This document shows positions 37,537 to 45,044 of a stretch of 64,000 nt of DNA, one piece after another. A model generated the notes under the pieces. That model did not search any database, had not been told where the DNA came from, and worked only from the letters and a program-made list of their open reading frames with translations. Origin of the DNA: Candidatus Chloroploca asiatica (GTDB taxonomy: Bacteria; Chloroflexota; Chloroflexia; Chloroflexales; Chloroflexaceae). Made by a program: the position numbers and the translations under genes. Numbering within the stretch: the stretch's first letter is position 1; each line of letters begins with the position of its first letter. The DNA lies in assembly GCF_002532075.1 (NCBI RefSeq), contig NZ_LYXE01000062.1:24168-88167 (forward strand), read 5' to 3'.

Positions 37537-38751
37537 ATGTTGCCACGGCTTACCCGATCGTTTCTTGTTGTCTGTTTGCTCAGCATATGTGCCGGTGTAG
37601 CCGTCGGGATGTTTGCCCTGCCCACGGCAGGACGCGCCCAGGAAGATGTGCTCTATTTTGCGGCTACCGGGCACCGCTTGAGCAATGCGTATGGGTTTCT
37701 GAACCACTGGCGCAGCAGCAATGGCCCGCAAACCCTCGGTGCCCCGCTGACCGAGCCCTTCGAGCAGCATGGGCTGATGGTGCAATACTTTGAGTATGGA
37801 CGGCTCGAACATCATCCTGCGTATGAGGGTGCCATCCTGCGCGGTCGGCTCGGGGCCGAGTATGCCGAAGCTTTGTGGAAAGAGTTTGCGCCCCCTGACC
37901 CGGTCGTGCTTGGGCATCGCGAGGCTCGTCTCTTTCCCGAGACTGGATATGCCGTTGGCGATTCCTTTTTGTCTTTCTGGGAGACCATGGGCGGGCTGGA
38001 TGTTTTTGGCCTGCCGATCAGCAACCCGGCCTGGGAATATATTGGCACGCAGATGGCGATGGTGCAGTACTTTGAACGAGCCCGCCTCGAAGCTTACCCT
38101 GGAGCCAGTGAAGCGGGAACGTTGATCCAGATCGGGAGCCTTGGGCGCGACCTGGCGCTCTTGCGTGGCCTTCCGACGGCAGCGGTCGATCCGGCGGGGG
38201 CAAGCGTCGTTGATCACTACGGCCAGCCACTGCCGATCCCAACACCGCTGCCGCCAACAGCGGTTCCACCGACGGCTATCCCGCCGACAGCCATACCCGC
38301 ACCCGCAGCCCCAGCACCCGCGAGCGCCCCGGCCCCTACCGCCGTCCCGGCCCCCGCGGCGCCGGCGCCAGCCCCGCGTGGCGGCAAAGCGATCATTGTT
38401 GACCTGAGTGACCAGTGGCTCTATGCCTACGAAGGCGACCGGATGGTCTTCGATGCCCCGGTCTCCACCGGACGCGACGGCTTCAATACGCCAGTTGGAC
38501 GCTATGCGATCTACGCGAAAGTCCGGTCACAAACCATGTCTGGCTGCATTGCCGGCGAATGCTGGAACGTCCCGAATGTCCCACACGCCATGTACATCGT
38601 CGGCGACGTGGCGCTGCACGGCACCTACTGGCACAACCAGTTTGGCACCGGCGTACGGCGGAGTCACGGCTGCATCAACCTGCCGCTCAACGCAGCCGCC
38701 TGGGTCTACGAATGGGCCCCCACCGGCACCCCCGTCACCGTCCGTTGGTAA
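37537..38751 (+). CDS. L,D-transpeptidase (YkuD) with two LGFP-like modules
   Basis: This 404-residue exported protein has a signal peptide at 1-34 (ending GRAQE). Two modules follow at about 38-115 and 130-210, with HWRSSNGPQTLGAPLT / MVQYFEYGRLEHHP and FWETMGGLDVFGLPIS / MVQYFERARLEAYP. A Pro/Ala-rich linker covers 228-280, and a YkuD domain covers 283-404. The active-site residues are visible: H361 (ALHGTYW), S376, H377 and C379 in RRSHGCINL. These enzymes form 3-3 crosslinks in peptidoglycan or attach proteins to it. The start has AGGAG about 9 nt upstream and a consensus promoter. Confidence 0.9.
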   Translation: MLPRLTRSFLVVCLLSICAGVAVGMFALPTAGRAQEDVLYFAATGHRLSNAYGFLNHWRSSNGPQTLGAPLTEPFEQHGLMVQYFEYGRLEHHPAYEGAILRGRLGAEYAEALWKEFAPPDPVVLGHREARLFPETGYAVGDSFLSFWETMGGLDVFGLPISNPAWEYIGTQMAMVQYFERARLEAYPGASEAGTLIQIGSLGRDLALLRGLPTAAVDPAGASVVDHYGQPLPIPTPLPPTAVPPTAIPPTAIPAPAAPAPASAPAPTAVPAPAAPAPAPRGGKAIIVDLSDQWLYAYEGDRMVFDAPVSTGRDGFNTPVGRYAIYAKVRSQTMSGCIAGECWNVPNVPHAMYIVGDVALHGTYWHNQFGTGVRRSHGCINLPLNAAAWVYEWAPTGTPVTVRW

Positions 38752-38756
38752 GGAAG

Positions 38757-38811
38757 CGCGCATAGTGACGCACACGGCAAGCTTCGCTTGCCGTGTGCGT
38801 CACTATGCGCG
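38757..38811. terminator. 26-bp perfect inverted repeat between L,D-transpeptidase and R2lox
   Basis: Positions 38757-38782 pair perfectly with 38786-38811 around TTC. It starts 5 nt after the transpeptidase stop and ends 20 nt before the R2lox start. There is no U-tract. It may be a processing or pausing signal between two co-directional genes. Confidence 0.7.
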
Positions 38812-38831
38812 AGATACGAAAAGAGCATCCT

Positions 38832-39731
38832 ATGAACCATCAAAACTTTGTCACTACCACCCGCGGCCTGCGCCGTGACAGCCCACCGATGCGCCTCTTT
38901 GAAAAAGCGAAACGGCTGGGCATCTGGAACCCGAGTACGCTTGATCTGACCCGCGATGCCGCTGATTGGCAAAGGCTGAGCGCCCCCGAGCAGGATCTCT
39001 TGCTGCGTCTGACGGCGCTCTTCCAGGCGGGCGAAGAGGCGGTGACCCTCGATCTTTTGCCGCTGATCCAGATCATCGCCCGCGAAGGCCGGGTCGAAGA
39101 AGAGCTCTTTTTGACCACGTTTCTCTTTGAAGAGGCCAAACATACCGACTTCTTTGCCCGTTTTCTCGACGAGGTTGCGCAGAGTGACCACGATCTGAGC
39201 CGCTATCACTCACCGAGTTACCGCGCCCTGGTCTACGAAGCCTTGCCTACGGCGATGGGACGGCTCAATGACGATCCCTCGCCCTTTGCGCAGGCCGACG
39301 CCTCGTTGACCTACAACATGATTGTCGAAGGCGTGCTGGCCGAGACAGGGTACCACGCCTACTTCACGATGCTCGAAGCCAACGACCTAATGCCAGGCAC
39401 GCGCCAGGGCATCTATCTGTTGAAGCAGGACGAATCACGCCACATCGCCTACGGCGTCTACCTGCTCTCACGGCTGATTGCGGCCAACAACGAGATCTGG
39501 CCCTACATCGAAGCGCGGATGAACGACCTGGTGATGTATGCCATGGGCGTCATTGACGAAATCTTTTCGAGCTACGAAACGATGCCCTTTGGCCTAGAGC
39601 TGGACACCTTCAGCACCTACGCACTGGGCCAATTCCAAAAACGCCTTGATCGCGTCGAAGCCGCCTGTGGCAAAAGCCTCGCCGACATCGAACAGATCGC
39701 CGAACGCTACATCGCCGACGACGATGGGTAA
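38832..39731 (+). CDS. R2-like ligand-binding oxidase (R2lox)
   Basis: This protein of 299 residues belongs to the ferritin-like superfamily and is related to ribonucleotide reductase R2. Known R2lox proteins hold a Mn/Fe cluster and a long-chain fatty acid and form a Val-Tyr ether crosslink. Every key residue is found one position below the Geobacillus kaustophilus numbering: E68, E101, H104 (EEAKH), E166, E201 and H204 (DESRH) for metal, and V71 plus Y161 for the crosslink. The start is taken at the ATG at 38832. A longer frame from 38793 would run through the hairpin before it. The physiological reaction of the family is not known. Confidence 0.92.
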   Translation: MNHQNFVTTTRGLRRDSPPMRLFEKAKRLGIWNPSTLDLTRDAADWQRLSAPEQDLLLRLTALFQAGEEAVTLDLLPLIQIIAREGRVEEELFLTTFLFEEAKHTDFFARFLDEVAQSDHDLSRYHSPSYRALVYEALPTAMGRLNDDPSPFAQADASLTYNMIVEGVLAETGYHAYFTMLEANDLMPGTRQGIYLLKQDESRHIAYGVYLLSRLIAANNEIWPYIEARMNDLVMYAMGVIDEIFSSYETMPFGLELDTFSTYALGQFQKRLDRVEAACGKSLADIEQIAERYIADDDG

Positions 39732-39752
39732 GTGGGGGCCTGCGGCCCCCAC
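39732..39752. terminator. GTGGGGGCC hairpin between convergent genes
   Basis: This 9-bp perfect stem with a TGC loop directly follows the R2lox stop. A second inverted pair, ATGCTGGC/GCCAGCA, follows at about 39763-39785. Together they separate R2lox from the convergent response regulator. Confidence 0.65.
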
Positions 39753-39812
39753 GTAAAAGGGGTATGCTGGCGAACGATGCCAGCACAACCCTGGGTTTTT
39801 AGGGCGCCAGCC

Positions 39813-40517
39813 CTAAACAAAACGATACCCCACCCCCCATTCGGTCTGCAGGCGTTCGGCGAGTTCAGGGTCAAGCGTGGCGAGGCGGGTACGGAGGCGC
39901 CGGATATGCACGTCAACGGTGCGCGTATCAAAAAAAGCCCCCTGCCCCCAGACCTGGCGCAAGAGGGCCTCGCGGGTAAAGACCTGGCCGGGATGCCGGA
40001 AGAGCAACTCAAACAGCGCAAATTCGCGGGGGCGCAAAACAAGGTGCTGGTCGTGCAGCGCAATGCTCCGCCGCACCGGATCGAGGCTGAGCTCAGTGCG
40101 TGCGGCGGGTGCAGCGGGTTGCTCGGCGACCTGGGCCCGCAGCGCGGCGACCGCTGCCATCCGCCGAAAGAGCACGCGCACACGGGCGACCAGTTCACGC
40201 AACGAAAAGGGCTTGACCATATAGTCATCAGCCCCAAGTTCGAGGCCAACGACCCGGTCGATCTCGTCGCCACGCGCCGTCAGAATGATCACGGGCGCAT
40301 CAATCAGGCGGGTCCGCAACTGGCGCAACAATTCGAATCCATCCATACCAGGCAAGCCCAGATCAATCACAAAGAGCTCGGGCGTCACCGTGTCAAGCAG
40401 ATGCAACGCCACTTCACCGGAAGCCGCCGTAGTCACGGCAAAACCCTCGGCTTCGAAGCGCTCACGGATCGCGGTGACAAGCGCGGCTTCATCTTCCACC
40501 AGCATGATCTGTTGCAT
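39813..40517 (-). CDS. OmpR/PhoB-family response regulator
   Basis: The start is the ATG at 40517, where the receiver begins (MQQIMLVEDEAAL). The longer frame reaches into the upstream gene and has no support. The 234-residue protein has a receiver (Asp in FVIDLGLPGMDG, Lys in DDYMVKPFS) and a winged-helix domain (LRPREFALFELLFRHPGQVFTREALLRQVWG ... VDVHIRRLRTRL). The recognition helix is typical of PhoB-type regulators. It starts 7 nt after the stop of the cyclic-nucleotide-binding gene, so the two are co-transcribed. No kinase gene is adjacent. Confidence 0.9.
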   Translation of the reverse strand: MQQIMLVEDEAALVTAIRERFEAEGFAVTTAASGEVALHLLDTVTPELFVIDLGLPGMDGFELLRQLRTRLIDAPVIILTARGDEIDRVVGLELGADDYMVKPFSLRELVARVRVLFRRMAAVAALRAQVAEQPAAPAARTELSLDPVRRSIALHDQHLVLRPREFALFELLFRHPGQVFTREALLRQVWGQGAFFDTRTVDVHIRRLRTRLATLDPELAERLQTEWGVGYRFV

Positions 40518-40524
40518 AAAAGAA

Positions 40525-41025
40525 TCAATGTTTGCCAAGTTCGCCGTGCTGCCAGCGGATATTGCCACGCAGCAGCAAATTGGACGAACGGAGCTTGTAA
40601 GCCAGATCAGCCGCAATATTGCGCATCACCAGATAGCCAATCCGTGGATTGCGCTCGCAGATCCCGGCAAAATCATGCTCGGTCAGCACCAACAGGGTCG
40701 TTGCCTCAACACAGGTCACCGTAGCCGAACGGTTCGCACCACCAAGCAACACCATCTCACCAAAACTCTGCCCGGTATAGAGCATATTGATCGTATTGGG
40801 CGTCACAGAACCATCTGGCTGACGCGTCGTCAGCGCCACCCTGACGCAACCAGCGAGGATGATCATCATCTCATCGCCAGCATCACCCTCGCGAAAAACA
40901 TCGGCACCATCAGCCAACCGACGCATTTTGCACACAGCAGCAACATGAAGCAACTCAACATCAGTGAGCCCTTGAAAAATCTCGATCCGCCGGAGGTGAT
41001 CAAGCACACTCTGACCTGTACTCAT
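40525..41025 (-). CDS. Cyclic-nucleotide-binding domain protein without HTH
   Basis: This 166-residue protein is a single cNMP-binding (Crp-like) beta-roll, with FREGDAGDEMMIILAGCVRVAL and QSFGEMVLLGGANRSATVTC. The phosphate-binding cassette FGEMVLLGGANRSATV is close to the PKA/Crp consensus FGE(L/M)AL....R.A. The C-terminal helix-turn-helix found in Crp/Fnr (~200-230 residues) is missing. It would sense cAMP or a related ligand and act through a partner, perhaps the response regulator 7 nt downstream. GAGGAGGT about 9 nt before the ATG suggests strong translation. Confidence 0.85.
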   Translation of the reverse strand: MSTGQSVLDHLRRIEIFQGLTDVELLHVAAVCKMRRLADGADVFREGDAGDEMMIILAGCVRVALTTRQPDGSVTPNTINMLYTGQSFGEMVLLGGANRSATVTCVEATTLLVLTEHDFAGICERNPRIGYLVMRNIAADLAYKLRSSNLLLRGNIRWQHGELGKH

Positions 41026-41097
41026 GTCCCGTACCTCCTCGCCACATTGCTGCGTTGTGGAAATTCAGTATACCACAAGGATCTTGTTGTTCTCTGA

Positions 41098-41120
41098 GGG
41101 GCACGGCGGCGCCGTGCCCC
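41098..41120. repeat. GGGGCACGGC/GCCGTGCCCC palindrome
   Basis: A 10-bp perfect stem with a GGC loop. A second half-copy (GGGCGCCGTGCCCC) follows at 41126-41139. The core is the same as in the 68-bp array at 32.2-32.8 kb and the hairpin at 28.5 kb. It is a dispersed palindromic family. Confidence 0.65.
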
Positions 41121-41200
41121 GACCGGGCGCCGTGCCCCTCCTGGGATGGCACCACACACTGGGCGCATCCCACACCACGCACCGGACGCATCCCACCGCC

Positions 41201-42808
41201 CTACATCCGAAACACCCCAAACTTCGTCGGTTCCACCGGGGCGTTCGCCGCCGCCGCGAGGCCCAGCGCCAGAGCTTTGCGGGTGTCGGGCGGCACGAGG
41301 ATGCCGTCGTCCCAGAGCCGTGCGGTGGCATAGTAGGGGCTGCCTTCATGGTCGTAGCGCGCTAGGATCGGGGCCATAAATGCTTCCTGCTCTTCTGGCG
41401 TCAGATCCTGGCCTCGCGCCTGCAACGCTTCACGCCGTACTGTCAACAGCACCATCGCCGCCTGCTGCCCGCCCATCACGCTGATGCGCGCGTTCGGCCA
41501 CATCCAGAGTTGCCGCGGTTGGTAGGCTCGCCCACACATGCCGTAGTTACCCGCGCCAAATGAACCCCCAACAACCACGGTGAATTTAGGCACATTTGCA
41601 CAGCTTACCGCAGTAACGAGCTTGGCACCATCTTTGGCAATGCCACCATTTTCGTATTGCCGTCCCACCATAAAGCCGGTGATATTCTGGAGAAAGAGGA
41701 GCGGGATGTTGCGTGAGGCACACAACTCGATGAAATGCGCCCCTTTCAACGAGCTTTCGCTAAAGAGAATCCCGTTATTGGCGAGAATGCCGACCGGAAT
41801 GCCCTCAATATGCGCAAACCCACAAACGAGCGTGGTGCCATAACGGGTCTTGAATTCGTGCAAGCGACTACCATCAACCAGGCGCGCAATAACCTCGCGG
41901 ATATCGTAGCTCTTACGACTATCACGGGGCAGCAGGCCATAGAGCTCTTCGGGATCGTAGCGTGGTGGCTCAGGGCTACGCAGATCCCACGGCGGGCTGC
42001 GTCGCATGCCAAGGTGCGCCACGATATCGCGCACAATGCCCAGCGCCTCGCGGTCGTCGGCGGCAAAATGGTCGGCAACCCCCGAAAGACGGGTATGCAC
42101 ATCGGCCCCGCCCAGTTCTTCGGCGGTCACCGTTTCGCCTGTCGCCGCCTTGACCAACGGCGGCCCGCCAAGAAAAATTGTCCCCGTATTCTTGACGATC
42201 ACCACCTCATCGCTCATCGCCGGCACATACGCCCCGCCTGCCGTACACGACCCCATCACACAGGCGATCTGTGGAATGCCCCGCGCCGAAAGCTGTGCCT
42301 GATTGTAAAAAATCCGCCCAAAATGGTCACGGTCAGGGAAAACGTCCGCCTGCATCGGCAGAAAAGCCCCACCGCTATCCACCAGATAGATGCACGGCAA
42401 ATGATTTTCGAGCGCGATCTCTTGCGCCCGCAAATGCTTCTTAACAGTCAACGGGTAATAGGTTCCCCCCTTGACCGTCGCATCGTTTGCCACAATCATC
42501 ACCTCGCGCCCAGCGACCCGCCCGATCCCCGCGACCACGCCCGCCCCCGGGACAGGATCGGGATAAACCTCATACGCCGCCAGCGGGCTGATCTCCAGCC
42601 ACGCTGTCCCGGGGTCAAGCAGCAGATCGACGCGCTCACGAGCCAGCAATTTGCCGCGTTCTGTATGTTTACGGCGCGCCTCATCGCTGCCGCCCTGCGC
42701 CGCCTCGTCCAGACGGGCCCGCAACTCCTCCGCCAGACCACGATGATACTCGGCATTCGCGCGAAACTCGGCACTGTGCGTATGCACATGACTATGAATG
42801 AGTGACAT
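41201..42808 (-). CDS. mccB: Acyl-CoA carboxylase carboxyltransferase (methylcrotonyl-CoA carboxylase beta type)
   Basis: This 535-residue biotin-dependent carboxyltransferase has both crotonase-fold halves. The N-terminal half covers ~30-270 ([67 protein letters not shown]). The C-terminal half has [40 protein letters not shown] and a final [22 protein letters not shown] and [11 protein letters not shown] are characteristic of the MccB branch rather than AccD or PccB. It would carboxylate 3-methylcrotonyl-CoA in leucine breakdown. No biotin carboxylase/BCCP gene is next to it in the window. The start is the ATG at 42808. Confidence 0.9.
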   Translation of the reverse strand: MSLIHSHVHTHSAEFRANAEYHRGLAEELRARLDEAAQGGSDEARRKHTERGKLLARERVDLLLDPGTAWLEISPLAAYEVYPDPVPGAGVVAGIGRVAGREVMIVANDATVKGGTYYPLTVKKHLRAQEIALENHLPCIYLVDSGGAFLPMQADVFPDRDHFGRIFYNQAQLSARGIPQIACVMGSCTAGGAYVPAMSDEVVIVKNTGTIFLGGPPLVKAATGETVTAEELGGADVHTRLSGVADHFAADDREALGIVRDIVAHLGMRRSPPWDLRSPEPPRYDPEELYGLLPRDSRKSYDIREVIARLVDGSRLHEFKTRYGTTLVCGFAHIEGIPVGILANNGILFSESSLKGAHFIELCASRNIPLLFLQNITGFMVGRQYENGGIAKDGAKLVTAVSCANVPKFTVVVGGSFGAGNYGMCGRAYQPRQLWMWPNARISVMGGQQAAMVLLTVRREALQARGQDLTPEEQEAFMAPILARYDHEGSPYYATARLWDDGILVPPDTRKALALGLAAAANAPVEPTKFGVFRM

Positions 42809-42856
42809 AAGCGTGTTGGGGGTCTTTCATCATTAGATCCATCCCAGATGCAACTA

Positions 42857-42872
42857 TAGCTTTACTGTAGCA
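42857..42872 (-). promoter_or_regulatory. Shared promoter-like motif upstream of mccB
   Basis: The minus strand reads TGCTACAGTAAAGCTA, one base different from the motif at 37282-37297. It is about 48 bp from the mccB start and could be an extended -10 (TGCTACAGT). Confidence 0.35.
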
Positions 42873-43001
42873 GACTTTTCGCCTTCAGCCAACTGCTGGC
42901 GCAAACACATATCCGCCACGCGCAACCTGCAACTTTTCGCAAGCCCCCAGCGTCATAAAGACCGTGAAGTGAAAAGACAGATGCTTGAAAGGATCTTGAC
43001 A

Positions 43002-43421
43002 ATGGCAGCGCAAACGGTCTATCAAACCGAGCGCGGGGTTCACCTCGTACTACGGATACTCTATTTCTTTTTCTTTGGTCTTTGGTTTAGCGCCATCTGG
43101 GCCACCATCGCATGGGTGCTCAGTGTGACGATTATCGGTCTACCGATCGGGCTCTGGATGCTCAACCGGCTTCCGCAGGTCACGACCTTGCGCCCGCAAC
43201 GCAGTGATCTGGTCGTCACCGAGAGCGGTGCGGTCTACCATGCCAATGTCAAGCAGCGCCCCTTCTTGATCCGGGCGCTCTGGTTCTTGCTCGTTGGTTG
43301 GTGGTTCAGTGCCCTCTGGCTTGCAGCGGCATGGGCGCTCTGTACGGTCATTATCGGTATGCCCATCGGGTTCTTGATGTTCGACCGCGTACCTGCGGTG
43401 ATCACCCTGGCGCGCAGCTAA
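43002..43421 (+). CDS. yccF: YccF-family membrane protein
   Basis: This 139-residue protein consists of two copies of a YccF unit. Each has a hydrophobic segment starting with a WF..IW / WF.ALW pair and ending in IIGLPIGLWMLNRLP or IIGMPIGFLMFDRVP. The two halves align well, with a soluble stretch between. YccF proteins are small inner-membrane proteins of unknown function. The ATG at 43002 has AAAGGA about 8-10 nt upstream, so it is preferred over the GTG at 42969. A 16-bp palindrome follows the gene. Confidence 0.85.
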   Translation: MAAQTVYQTERGVHLVLRILYFFFFGLWFSAIWATIAWVLSVTIIGLPIGLWMLNRLPQVTTLRPQRSDLVVTESGAVYHANVKQRPFLIRALWFLLVGWWFSALWLAAAWALCTVIIGMPIGFLMFDRVPAVITLARS

Positions 43422-43442
43422 GCCAGCCCTCCGTCCATACGC

Positions 43443-43477
43443 AAACCAATTGCCTGGCTCGGCCAGGCAATTGGTTT
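43443..43477. terminator. 16-bp inverted repeat after yccF
   Basis: Positions 43443-43458 pair perfectly with 43462-43477 around TCG, 22 nt after the yccF stop. It is followed by TATC rather than a T-run. Confidence 0.65.
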
Positions 43478-43492
43478 ATCACGCTGCTGTCA

Positions 43493-43521
43493 TTGACGCT
43501 GCCGAGAGCCCATGCTATGCT
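43493..43521 (+). promoter_or_regulatory. Promoter for mgsA
   Basis: TTGACG (43493-43498) and TATGCT (43516-43521) are 17 bp apart. Transcription would start near 43528. The leader is then about 118 nt and includes the palindrome at 43591-43620. Confidence 0.7.
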
Positions 43522-43590
43522 TAATATGCCGTCATGGTGTTGATGGCAAGGCAAGCAGACAATGTGAGCCAATTGTTTGGCAACACTCAA

Positions 43591-43620
43591 AGAGGAGCGC
43601 CCAGATCTGGGCGCTCCTCT
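43591..43620 (+). promoter_or_regulatory. Attenuator-like palindrome in the mgsA leader
   Basis: This perfect 30-bp palindrome (AGAGGAGCGCCCA, GATC, then the complement) is followed by TCTTTATTT, giving an intrinsic-terminator look. It lies within the 5' leader and ends 13 nt before the GGGAGG ribosome binding site of mgsA. Transcription of mgsA therefore has to pass it. Confidence 0.65.
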
Positions 43621-43645
43621 TCTTTATTTATCGGGAGGATTCATT

Positions 43646-44062
43646 ATGCCAACTATTGCGTTAATTGCCCACGATGGCAAAAAGGCTGATATGGTTGCCT
43701 TTGCAACCTACAACCGCGAACGCTTGAAAACCTATAACTTAGTCGCCACCGCCAGCACGGGCAAGCTGCTCAGCGAAAAGGTGGGCCTGCCAGTACGCTG
43801 TATGGCGAGTGGGCCGTATGGCGGCGATGCGCAAATTGGGGCGCTCGTCGTCACCGGCGAAGTTGATGCGGTCATCTTTCTCGTCGATCCGCTCGACAAA
43901 CATCCACACGACCCCGATATCCAGATGCTCATGCGGCTCTGCAACGTGCATAACGTGCCACTGGCAACCAACGTCGCCACCGCCGATTGCCTCATCACCG
44001 TCGGTGATCTGCTGCCGGTGATGGGCAAACCCTTAAGCCTCCTCGAGCTATCCCGGAGCTAG
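43646..44062 (+). CDS. mgsA: Methylglyoxal synthase
   Basis: This 138-residue enzyme turns dihydroxyacetone phosphate into methylglyoxal and phosphate, a bypass of lower glycolysis. It has the family motifs IALIAHDGKKADM, TASTGKL, GPYGGDAQIGALV (catalytic Asp) and FLVDPLDKHPHDPDIQ (catalytic His). The length is near that of E. coli MgsA (152). A longer frame begins at 43577 but runs through the hairpin. The ATG at 43646 has GGGAGG 8 nt upstream. Confidence 0.94.
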   Translation: MPTIALIAHDGKKADMVAFATYNRERLKTYNLVATASTGKLLSEKVGLPVRCMASGPYGGDAQIGALVVTGEVDAVIFLVDPLDKHPHDPDIQMLMRLCNVHNVPLATNVATADCLITVGDLLPVMGKPLSLLELSRS

Positions 44063-44078
44063 ACCCCAAGAACCATGG

Positions 44079-44127
44079 TGGTGCAGGCGCACGAGACTAG
44101 CTTTGCTAGCCTCGTGCGCCTGCACCA
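44079..44127. terminator. Bidirectional hairpin between mgsA and the SPFH operon
   Basis: The two arms (44079-44101 and 44105-44127) pair over 23 bp with one mismatch and a TTT loop. The genes on either side converge here, so the structure can end transcripts from both directions. Confidence 0.7.
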
Positions 44128-44138
44128 GCATTTTCACC

Positions 44139-45044
44139 TTAGCCCTTCCCGGGTGGCGGCTCAGTCACCAGCAACTCACGCAAGAGGTGGCTCTTGGGCG
44201 GAATCAGCGTGATCTCGGCCCCGCTCTCGGTGATATTTTGCAGTTCCAGGATCGTAAAGAGCGTATTGGCGATTTGCGGGTCGGCGCTGATTTCACGCAG
44301 CGCCTGCCCGAGGATCTGCGGGCGAATCGCCTGCGCCCGTGCAAACTCAATCGCCGCCCGTCGCTCGGCTGTGCTGGTGATAATGCTCACCTGGTTCACG
44401 CCATCCTGGCTGATCGCCGAGGTCACCTGGCGTAACCGGTTGACCACCTTTGCTTCGATCTGGCGGATCATGCCCACATCGCGAAAATGGACTTTGCGGA
44501 TATAGACCGATCCAAGCTGGTAGCCCCATTCTTGTGATTTGGGCGTAACCTCGCTGCGGACAACCTGGCTCATCGGGTGGCGGTTCTCAAGCATATCGGC
44601 CAGGGGCATATTGCTCAACGTCCGCACCACCGTGTTGCTCACATTTGCCGCCAACGAGCCCTGCGGATCGGCGTTTTTGAAGAGATAAGAAATCGGATCG
44701 CTGATCCCCATCTCGTACCAGACCCCAATCCCCATTGGGGCACCCTCTTCCGAGTTGACCGGCTGACTGCGCAGATATCGCTGATCAAGGCGCATATCGA
44801 GCACATCGCACCGCCCAAAGAAGTTGATAATCACCGCCTGGGGACCCAGTTCGACCAACAGGATATGCAGGCCTGGCTCGCGGATCACACCGACAACTTT
44901 GCCAAAGAGCGTGTAGACATGGCACGTCCCTTCACGCACAATCGTGTAGATACCAAAGAGGCGCACAAAACCGAGAAAGAGTGGCACCAGAATAAAGAGG
45001 AGGAGAAACGTCACCCCCGCCACCGAGAGAGATAGCCAGATCAT
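44139..45044 (-). CDS. SPFH/Band 7 domain membrane protein (downstream copy)
   Basis: This 301-residue protein has a hydrophobic N-terminus (residues 4-30, TFLLLFILVPLFLGFVRLF). An SPFH domain follows (FGIYTIVREGTCHVYTLFGKV ... EPGLHILL, DQRYLRSQPVNSEEG). It ends with a helical segment (FARAQAIRPQILGQALREISADPQI). Proteins of this type form membrane-bound oligomeric rings like HflC or stomatin and organise lipid domains or proteases. Its start overlaps the stop of the upstream SPFH gene (ATGA), so the two are made together and may form a mixed ring. No protease gene is nearby. Confidence 0.82.
   Translation of the reverse strand: MIWLSLSVAGVTFLLLFILVPLFLGFVRLFGIYTIVREGTCHVYTLFGKVVGVIREPGLHILLVELGPQAVIINFFGRCDVLDMRLDQRYLRSQPVNSEEGAPMGIGVWYEMGISDPISYLFKNADPQGSLAANVSNTVVRTLSNMPLADMLENRHPMSQVVRSEVTPKSQEWGYQLGSVYIRKVHFRDVGMIRQIEAKVVNRLRQVTSAISQDGVNQVSIITSTAERRAAIEFARAQAIRPQILGQALREISADPQIANTLFTILELQNITESGAEITLIPPKSHLLRELLVTEPPPGKG

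Noticed and set aside
38793..38831. Longer R2lox start at 38793
   Set aside because: It would translate part of the 26-bp hairpin. The ATG at 38832 gives residue numbering that matches known R2lox within one position.
40518..40616. Longer start for the response regulator at 39813
   Set aside because: It overlaps the end of the cyclic-nucleotide-binding gene and adds residues before the receiver fold that no homologue would have.
43577..43645. Longer start for methylglyoxal synthase
   Set aside because: The added residues come from the palindrome, and the family starts at the ATG at 43646 with a GGGAGG site.
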